From contig JAVBUH010000087.1 in assembly GCA_031555505.1 (NCBI GenBank), positions 1 to 10,485 on the forward strand: DNA of 10,485 bases. Direction: 5' to 3'. Both the position numbers and the translations under genes were made by a program. Positions 6,047-10,485 of the stretch are shown piece by piece. The DNA comes from JAJDIA01 sp031555505 (GTDB lineage: Bacteria; Bacteroidota; Bacteroidia; Bacteroidales; Tannerellaceae). A model generated the notes under the pieces. It was not told where the DNA came from and searched no databases. It saw only the letters and a program-made list of their open reading frames with translations. The number at the start of each line of letters is the position of its first letter. Within the stretch, counting starts at the first letter, position 1.

Positions 6047-7810
6047 TTATTTTTGTTCTTTCAGTTCGATCCTTAAATTCAGTTCGTCCAGTTGCGAATC
6101 ATCGATCAGGTCAGGCGCGTCGATCATCATGTCGCGCCCCGAATTGTTTTTCGGGAAAGCGATACAGTCGCGGATCGAATCCAGGCCGGCAAACAGCGAC
6201 ACAAAACGATCCAGCCCGTATGCCAGGCCGCCATGCGGAGGAGCGCCGTATTTGAAGGCATTCATCAGGAAGCCAAACTGCGCTTCGGCCTTCTCTTCGG
6301 TAAAGCCGAGCAACTGGAACATTTTATGTTGCAATTCGCTGTCGTGGATACGGATAGAGCCGCCGCCCACTTCCACGCCGTTGATCACCATATCGTAGGC
6401 ATTGGCACGTACGGCGCCCGGATCGGTATCCAGCAAATGAATATCTTCCGGTTTGGGAGAAGTAAACGGGTGGTGCATGGCATAGAAGCGCTGGTCATCC
6501 GCATTCCATTCAAACAGCGGGAAATCTACTACCCACAGGCAGGAGAATGTATTCTTGTCGCGCAGACCCAATTGGCTACCCATTTCCAGGCGGAGTTCGT
6601 TGAGCTGCTTGCGCGTCCTGGCCACGTCGTCGCCCGAAAGGATGAGGATCAGGTCGCCCGGTTTAGCCTGGAAAGCGTCTTTCAGCTGTTGAAGCACTTC
6701 CTGCGAGTAGAACTTGTCTACTGTGGATTTCACGGTTCCGTCTTCTTCCACACGGGCATAGACCAGGCCTTTGGCGCCGATCTGCGGGCGTTTCAGATAG
6801 TCGGTCAGTTGATCCAACTGCTTACGGGTATATGTTGCAGCGCCTTCGGCACAGATACCACCTATGTAAGCAGCGCTGTCGAACACAGAGAAACCATGCC
6901 CCTGCAGGATGTCCATCAATTCTACAAACCGCATGCCGAAACGGGTATCCGGTTTATCCGAACCATAATACTTCATGGCATCGGCATACGTCATCCGGGG
7001 GAAAGCGCCTGTAAAGGTGACGCCGCGGAGGGCCTTGAACAGGTGTTTAGACATGCCTTCAAACATATCCAGCACATCCTCCTGTTCTACAAAGCTCATC
7101 TCACAGTCGATCTGGGTGAATTCCGGTTGGCGGTCGGCACGGAGGTCTTCATCACGGAAACATTTTACGATCTGGAAGTAACGGTCGAATCCTGATACCA
7201 TCAACAACTGCTTGAACGTCTGCGGCGATTGGGGAAGGGCATAAAACTGCCCCGGGTTCATGCGCGAAGGTACTACAAAGTCGCGCGCACCTTCCGGAGT
7301 AGACTTGATCAGCACCGGTGTTTCCACTTCCAGAAAACCTTGCTGATCGAGGTAATGACGCACTTCGATGGTCATTTTATGCCGAAGCTCCAGGTTGGCA
7401 CGTACCATGTTGCGGCGCAAATCCAGAAAACGATATTTCATACGCAGATCGTCGCCACCATCTGTTTCATCTTCGATGGTAAACGGAGGGGTAACGGCTG
7501 CATTCAATATATTCAGTTCGGACACGATCAGCTCGATCTCTCCGGTAGGCATATTCGGATTCTTGCTTGAACGTTCACGGACTGTGCCCCGTACCTGGAT
7601 CACAAATTCGCGTCCCAGCTTATTGGCTTTTTCACACAACGCGGCATCTACTTCCTGATTGAATACCAATTGGGTGATGCCATAGCGGTCGCGCAGGTCT
7701 ACAAACGTCATACCACCCATTTTACGTGTACGTTGCACCCATCCGGCCAATGTCACAACCAGCCCTTCATCCGCCAGGCGCAGGTTGCCGCAAGTTCTTG
7801 TTCTATACAT
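6047..7810 (-). CDS. aspS: Aspartyl-tRNA synthetase
   Basis: Class II synthetase that charges tRNA-Asp in the cytoplasm; 587 aa against 590 in E. coli. Residues 1-105 form the OB-fold anticodon-binding domain (GWVQRTRKMGGMTFVDLRDR). Motif 1 surrounds FLEVETPVL (159-167). The flipping-loop signature TPEGARDFVVPSR is at 171-183. Motif 2 includes FRDEDLRADRQPEFTQID (218-235). A bacterial GAD insertion domain occupies the middle. Motif 3 is GLAYGLDRF at 528-536 with catalytic Arg535. The protein is full length, with an ATG start preceded by a good Bacteroidota -7 site. First gene of the minus-strand unit; the nif3-like gene begins 2 nt after its stop. Whether it discriminates tRNA-Asp from tRNA-Asn cannot be told from this window. 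Confidence 0.98.
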   Translation of the reverse strand: MYRTRTCGNLRLADEGLVVTLAGWVQRTRKMGGMTFVDLRDRYGITQLVFNQEVDAALCEKANKLGREFVIQVRGTVRERSSKNPNMPTGEIELIVSELNILNAAVTPPFTIEDETDGGDDLRMKYRFLDLRRNMVRANLELRHKMTIEVRHYLDQQGFLEVETPVLIKSTPEGARDFVVPSRMNPGQFYALPQSPQTFKQLLMVSGFDRYFQIVKCFRDEDLRADRQPEFTQIDCEMSFVEQEDVLDMFEGMSKHLFKALRGVTFTGAFPRMTYADAMKYYGSDKPDTRFGMRFVELMDILQGHGFSVFDSAAYIGGICAEGAATYTRKQLDQLTDYLKRPQIGAKGLVYARVEEDGTVKSTVDKFYSQEVLQQLKDAFQAKPGDLILILSGDDVARTRKQLNELRLEMGSQLGLRDKNTFSCLWVVDFPLFEWNADDQRFYAMHHPFTSPKPEDIHLLDTDPGAVRANAYDMVINGVEVGGGSIRIHDSELQHKMFQLLGFTEEKAEAQFGFLMNAFKYGAPPHGGLAYGLDRFVSLFAGLDSIRDCIAFPKNNSGRDMMIDAPDLIDDSQLDELNLRIELKEQK

Positions 7811-7840
7811 AAGATTATACTCTTTATCAGTTTTTCCCGT

Positions 7841-7849
7841 GCAAAGATA
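7841..7849 (-). promoter_or_regulatory. Promoter -7 element for the aspS unit
   Basis: TATCTTTGC on the minus strand fits the Bacteroidota TAnnTTTG consensus, about 30 nt before the aspS ATG, so the leader would be short. A TTG lies upstream but with longer than normal spacing (about 25 nt). It is divergent from the promoter at 7934-7965. Confidence 0.6.
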
Positions 7850-7933
7850 ATACTATAACAACGAATCACACATTCAACTTCCGATAAAAATGAGCCGCTT
7901 GCATTCAGATTCATAAAATATTCAGCCAAAACA

Positions 7934-7965
7934 TTTGGCATATACATTTATTAATCATAACTTTA
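7934..7965 (+). promoter_or_regulatory. Promoter of the exported-protein pair
   Basis: TTTG at 7934-7937 and TAACTTTA at 7958-7965 are 20 nt apart, the normal spacing of Bacteroidota -33 and -7 elements; only the last base of the -7 box departs from consensus. Transcription would begin near 7970, leaving a leader of about 165 nt. It points away from the aspS promoter, so the two units share one regulatory gap (7811-8137). Confidence 0.6.
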
Positions 7966-7971
7966 CACCCG

Positions 7972-8112
7972 AAGACACCGCACTCTACCAAGAGTGTTAC
8001 ACCTATGGCCGACTTTAAGCCAGGGCTATGTGACAACCATCTACCTATGATGGCTCATGATAACCACAAATGCCCGGGAGGTAGCACCACAGCAGAACTG
8101 ACCTCCCTGATC
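7972..8112 (+). promoter_or_regulatory. Structured 5' leader with four successive hairpins
   Basis: Four hairpins follow one another. A: CACTCT/AGAGTG (7981-7986, 7991-7996). B: a longer broken stem, 7996-8010 with 8024-8037, including ATGGCC/GGCTAT, with CAC/GTG and GTT/AAC further out. C: CCATC/GATGG (8037-8041, 8049-8053), sharing base 8037 with the outermost pair of B. D: GGGAGGT/ACCTCCC (8076-8082, 8101-8107), with an 18-nt loop rich in CA and CAG. No T-run follows D, so it is not a simple terminator. The first gene starts 30 nt later. It matches no riboswitch class I recognise. It may be a cis-regulatory RNA, a protein-bound leader or a transcribed repeat element. Confidence 0.5.
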
Positions 8113-8137
8113 TCTAATCATTAAAACATGGTAGAAT

Positions 8138-8857
8138 ATGAGAAGTAAATTTTTATTGATCGTATGCTGTTTGATGGCCAACCTTTTAAGCGCTCAAACA
8201 GCAAAAATCTGGGATTATCCAGTGAAACCCGGAACAGAAGAATGGAACGCCTTGTCAACGTATGACGAAATGCTTGCTATTTGCCAGATACCCGAGGATA
8301 TTCTAAAAATAGCAACAACAGAGGAACTTGTTGAGCTTTGTTTAAACTATCCGCACAGGTTAGGTATACTCTATCTATATGATAATATACAGGAAGGCTT
8401 GGAAAGAACCTCTTCTCAATTTAATGGTTTGCAAGAATTGTTAGGCCGTAAGGACAATGCACAATGCCTGCTTGCCCTGTTAAAAAATAGTGACTTGGAG
8501 ACAAAGCCTATAAAAATTCTTTCTACCACAGGAATTGACGAATTAATAGTCCGGCTAGCATTAATGGAAGCATTTCTGTCTCAAAAGTCAGTACTTGCAA
8601 ATGTAAGCCCCGAACAACAAAAAGAGGTTGCTCGCATAGCCATGAAAAATATGACGCTTAGAGAGCGGCTACCCGAATTAAGCAGTCTGTTTCATGTGGA
8701 AGCATCTGCTTATCTTTTGTGTGGTAGCTTAAAATGGGCAGATAATAACATCGACTTATCTCCCAATCTGGAACAATTCTTCAATAAGGGCATATTTGTA
8801 AATAGTGCAATCGTTGAAGAATTAAAGCAACAATATTTCCAATCATTTATAAAGTAA
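8138..8857 (+). CDS. Exported helical protein of unknown function
   Basis: 239 aa. It begins with a clear signal peptide: basic MRSK, a hydrophobic stretch to residue 18, then the Bacteroidota-style end LLSAQ with likely cleavage near residue 19 or 20. No lipobox cysteine sits at the cleavage site, so the mature protein should be periplasmic or secreted. The mature part opens with WDYPVKPGTEEW (25-36), then IPEDIL (51-56), TEELVELCLNYP (61-72) and FNGLQELLGRKD (95-106). The rest looks mainly helical, with no catalytic motif I recognise. The WDYPVKPGTEEW opening feels familiar from uncharacterised Bacteroides secreted proteins, but I cannot name a family. The lipoprotein gene follows after 4 nt, implying one mRNA and a shared task. 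Its base composition is clearly A+T richer than the aspS-rho block. Confidence 0.85.
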   Translation: MRSKFLLIVCCLMANLLSAQTAKIWDYPVKPGTEEWNALSTYDEMLAICQIPEDILKIATTEELVELCLNYPHRLGILYLYDNIQEGLERTSSQFNGLQELLGRKDNAQCLLALLKNSDLETKPIKILSTTGIDELIVRLALMEAFLSQKSVLANVSPEQQKEVARIAMKNMTLRERLPELSSLFHVEASAYLLCGSLKWADNNIDLSPNLEQFFNKGIFVNSAIVEELKQQYFQSFIK

Positions 8858-8861
8858 AGCT

Positions 8862-10064
8862 ATGAAAACGATATACAAATTAGGAATTTTCTTTCTGGTT
8901 ATCGCATTTACAGCCTGCCAGAATGATATGGACAACATAAATAATCCAAACGAAGAGCTGGCAGAAAGTAATGAAATTGTCATTATCGATGGTGTGATAA
9001 AAAGCCCTCAATGGCTGATACAGGTGCATGACAGTATATCCAAACTTCGCATTCCATACCCTGACACCAAAATTGAACCATACTACCTGCCTATATATTC
9101 TTTCAAATATAACAATGAAGAATATATACTGATATGGGATTGGTATAATTCCAGTATACTTGATGGTGACTTCTATTTTACTCTTTCAGGAGAACAGATA
9201 GATAAAGGTTCAGATTTATTTTTGACTTTAATGCATGATGATAAAAAAGAACGCACCTGTTTATGGTGGTCAGGTATGGACGTTTCTGGTAAAGGTGTCA
9301 TAACAAAGGCTTGGACGCCAACCTCCGTTTATACCCCTAATGGAAGTTTGGTTAATGATACTCATATCCGCACTGAAGAATTGACACAAATCGATATAGC
9401 AGAATATTTGGCTGATGTAGCAGCAAGGTTTCCTCAGGCAACAATACTGTCTCCTCCTACAACTACGTACAACTGCCACGCTTACGCTTGGCACATGACG
9501 CAAGGCGGTTCTGCCGTATGGATGGGAAAAACAACAAACCCAACATCCATTTATAGAACAGATGGCAGCTATATAGGAACCACATCCAACAATACATCGA
9601 AAGTATCATATCAAAGCGATAATCATTCTGCCGTAAAAACTGGAAGTGATATGTTTATTTCAAAGTGGGGATCTGGAGCATTAGTCAGGCATCATAAAAA
9701 TCAGAGTCCATATAATGCATCTCAATTATCATACTATAGAAGATTCAATCCACCACCTTATTATATAGGCAATACCTATGATAACGATAGTGGTTCCTCT
9801 ACGGTGTCTGCCAATGGCAGTGGATTCATTGGTACTTCCCTAAATGCATATACTGCTCCCACTACTCAAACACAACCAACTTCTTACGTCTGGAGCGCCA
9901 ATTTCGGTAGTATTAGAGGGTATTTGTATCCAAACGGTTCTTTAGTAAATATAAACATGTATCTTGACTCAGGAAGTGGAGGTTCAGTTCGTCTTGAATG
10001 TGCAATGTATAGAGGAAGCACTTTATTGAGTACAGGGTTCTACTACTTGCAAGTCACCCCATAA
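8862..10064 (+). CDS. Lipoprotein with putative papain-like Cys/His hydrolase domain
   Basis: 400 aa. A lipoprotein signal ends at FTAC with Cys19; acidic residues soon after (QNDMDN) are compatible with export to the cell surface. Residues 40-165 form a beta-rich N-terminal domain (SPQWL, then YSFKYNNEEYILI). The central domain has YNCHAYAW (203-210, Cys205), DNHSAV (253-258, His255), SKWG (267-270) and a His pair at 277-278. A Cys early and a His about 50 residues later, followed by SKWG and a downstream His, is the layout seen in NlpC/P60- or CHAP-like papain folds and in YNCIAWA-type proteins. Peptidase, amidase or transglutaminase-like activity is therefore inferred, not shown. A Pro-rich hinge (296-300) leads to a beta-rich, Ig-like C-terminal domain (about 310-400). 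It lies 4 nt after the helical exported protein, and a terminator follows 28 nt after the stop. Confidence 0.85.
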   Translation: MKTIYKLGIFFLVIAFTACQNDMDNINNPNEELAESNEIVIIDGVIKSPQWLIQVHDSISKLRIPYPDTKIEPYYLPIYSFKYNNEEYILIWDWYNSSILDGDFYFTLSGEQIDKGSDLFLTLMHDDKKERTCLWWSGMDVSGKGVITKAWTPTSVYTPNGSLVNDTHIRTEELTQIDIAEYLADVAARFPQATILSPPTTTYNCHAYAWHMTQGGSAVWMGKTTNPTSIYRTDGSYIGTTSNNTSKVSYQSDNHSAVKTGSDMFISKWGSGALVRHHKNQSPYNASQLSYYRRFNPPPYYIGNTYDNDSGSSTVSANGSGFIGTSLNAYTAPTTQTQPTSYVWSANFGSIRGYLYPNGSLVNINMYLDSGSGGSVRLECAMYRGSTLLSTGFYYLQVTP

Positions 10065-10091
10065 TAATATCTATATAAAATCATCCATCCC

Positions 10092-10128
10092 CCCAAGTAG
10101 TATAGCCTGATTGACTATACTGCTTGGG
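10092..10128 (+). terminator. Terminator of the exported-protein pair
   Basis: CCCAAGTAGTATAG (10092-10105) and CTATACTGCTTGGG (10115-10128) form a 14-bp stem with a single G-U pair and a 9-nt loop. The following ATTGTTTGT is only moderately T-rich. It starts 27 nt past the lipoprotein stop and has the shape of an intrinsic terminator; it could also serve a gene arriving from the right. Confidence 0.85.
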
Positions 10129-10302
10129 ATTGTTTGTCACCAAAGCACACATATACTAATGGGATTAACCCGGATAATTATACTCTTCGTTTCGGAACAG
10201 TATGATCTTTTTTTCGGGAGACGATGATGATTTGGAAGGCCTATCCGGCTGATTGAAAACCGTCCTTTCCAACGGCGGCATCTACACGCACGAGTACATG
10301 AT

Positions 10303-10362
10303 TGAGGCCTGCGCCTCACCTGGACGAGGCGCAGGCCTCAGGGGGAGTGAGGCGCAGGCCTC
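10303..10362. repeat. Three copies of a 14-bp G+C-rich unit forming alternative stems
   Basis: GAGGCCTGCGCCTC at 10304-10317 recurs as its reverse complement at 10326-10339 and 10349-10362. The first copy can pair with the second (15 bp counting the flanking T-A, 8-nt loop) or with the third (16 bp counting the flanking AC/GT, longer loop). A fragment, AGGCCTGCAT, follows at 10372-10381. The unit is far more G+C rich than the neighbouring lipoprotein gene. Confidence 0.85.
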
Positions 10363-10401
10363 GTTTGAGCAAGGCCTGCATCTGGTCAAAAGTGACAGCA
10401 C

Positions 10402-10473
10402 ATCTGCTTTTTGAAGTCCCCTTTCACCCTAAGCCACTGACTGACTGAAGAAAGTGAAAGGGTGAAAGCAGAT
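10402..10473. repeat. Nested inverted repeat at the right edge
   Basis: An outer pair, ATCTGCTTT (10402-10410) and AAAGCAGAT (10465-10473), encloses an inner pair, CCCTTTCAC (10419-10427) and GTGAAAGGG (10454-10462). Both are 9 bp and exact. The loop contains a short CTGA tandem repeat (CACTGACTGACTGAAG). CCTTTCACCC can alternatively pair with GGGTGAAAG. It may be a regulatory or recombination site of the element lying beyond the window. Confidence 0.7.
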
Positions 10474-10485
10474 TTCCCCACAAGA

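Larger units (their letters stand above)
10129..10485. other. Non-coding, repeat-rich right end
   Basis: No convincing gene is seen here. The only reading frame with protein-like composition is a 38-codon minus-strand frame (10165-10281) coding MPPLERTVF at its start and NEEYNYPG at its end. It has no visible promoter and a stop just before its ATG, so it may be a gene remnant. An imperfect inverted repeat, TTGGAAGG (10232-10239) with CCTTTCCAA (10264-10272), overlaps it. The remainder holds the repeats listed separately. The stretch looks like the edge of another accessory element to the right. Confidence 0.5.

Noticed and set aside
5385..6398. 337-aa plus-strand frame opposite the nif3-like gene and aspS
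   Set aside because: It overlaps two well-supported conserved genes on the other strand and shows no recognisable domain.
6092..7195. 367-aa plus-strand frame opposite aspS
   Set aside because: It is an antisense shadow of a full-length aspartyl-tRNA synthetase.
8076..8107. Intrinsic terminator or T-box-like element from the GGGAGGT/ACCTCCC hairpin
   Set aside because: No T-run follows, and the T-box core (UGGN bulge with specifier stem) is not convincingly present, although GGGAGGTAGCACCAC looks faintly similar.
10137..10319. 60-aa minus-strand frame near the right end
   Set aside because: Arg/Cys-rich composition and overlap with the G+C repeat suggest it is not a gene; a different frame in the same place looks slightly more protein-like but is also weak.

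Overview
The window looks like a chromosomal segment of a gut Bacteroidales bacterium, probably Parabacteroides or a close relative. Four things point there. Rho carries a very long, low-complexity insertion of the Bacteroidota type. The promoter-like sites follow the Bacteroidota -7 consensus TAnnTTTG rather than the E. coli sigma70 pattern. Secreted proteins have Bacteroidota-style signal peptides. Core genes are moderately G+C rich while an accessory pair is clearly A+T richer. The genus is inference; no rRNA gene is present to fix it.

Positions 456-7810 hold a block of housekeeping genes, all on the minus strand, read from right to left: aspS (aspartyl-tRNA synthetase), a Nif3/DUF34 metal-binding protein, a coiled-coil C4 zinc-ribbon protein, tilS (tRNA-Ile lysidine synthetase) and rho (transcription terminator). 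The first three are packed with 2-3 nt gaps and probably form one transcript from a promoter at about 7845. A strong hairpin followed by a T-rich tract separates this unit from tilS. rho has its own promoter-like site in the tilS-rho gap and its own intrinsic terminator at 389-423. Two of these genes (aspS, tilS) serve decoding accuracy. The Nif3 and zinc-ribbon proteins have no settled role.

Positions 1-389, downstream of rho, have no credible gene. They hold a large hyphenated palindrome made of several hairpins (28-269), a short direct repeat and an 11-bp perfect hairpin.

The right third (7811-10485) is accessory. A divergent promoter at about 7934-7965 faces away from aspS and is followed by a leader of about 160 nt with four consecutive hairpins. 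Next come two exported-protein genes 4 nt apart: a helical secreted protein of unknown function (8138-8857), and a lipoprotein with a Cys/His motif typical of papain-like (NlpC/P60-like) hydrolases plus a beta-rich C-terminal domain (8862-10064). A clear terminator at 10092-10128 closes the unit. The last 350 nt have no convincing gene but carry three copies of a 14-bp G+C-rich sequence that can form two mutually exclusive long stems, and a nested inverted repeat at the right edge.

The best candidate for an undescribed system is the leader plus two-gene unit at 7934-10128: a self-contained cassette encoding an exported helical partner and a putative surface cysteine hydrolase.
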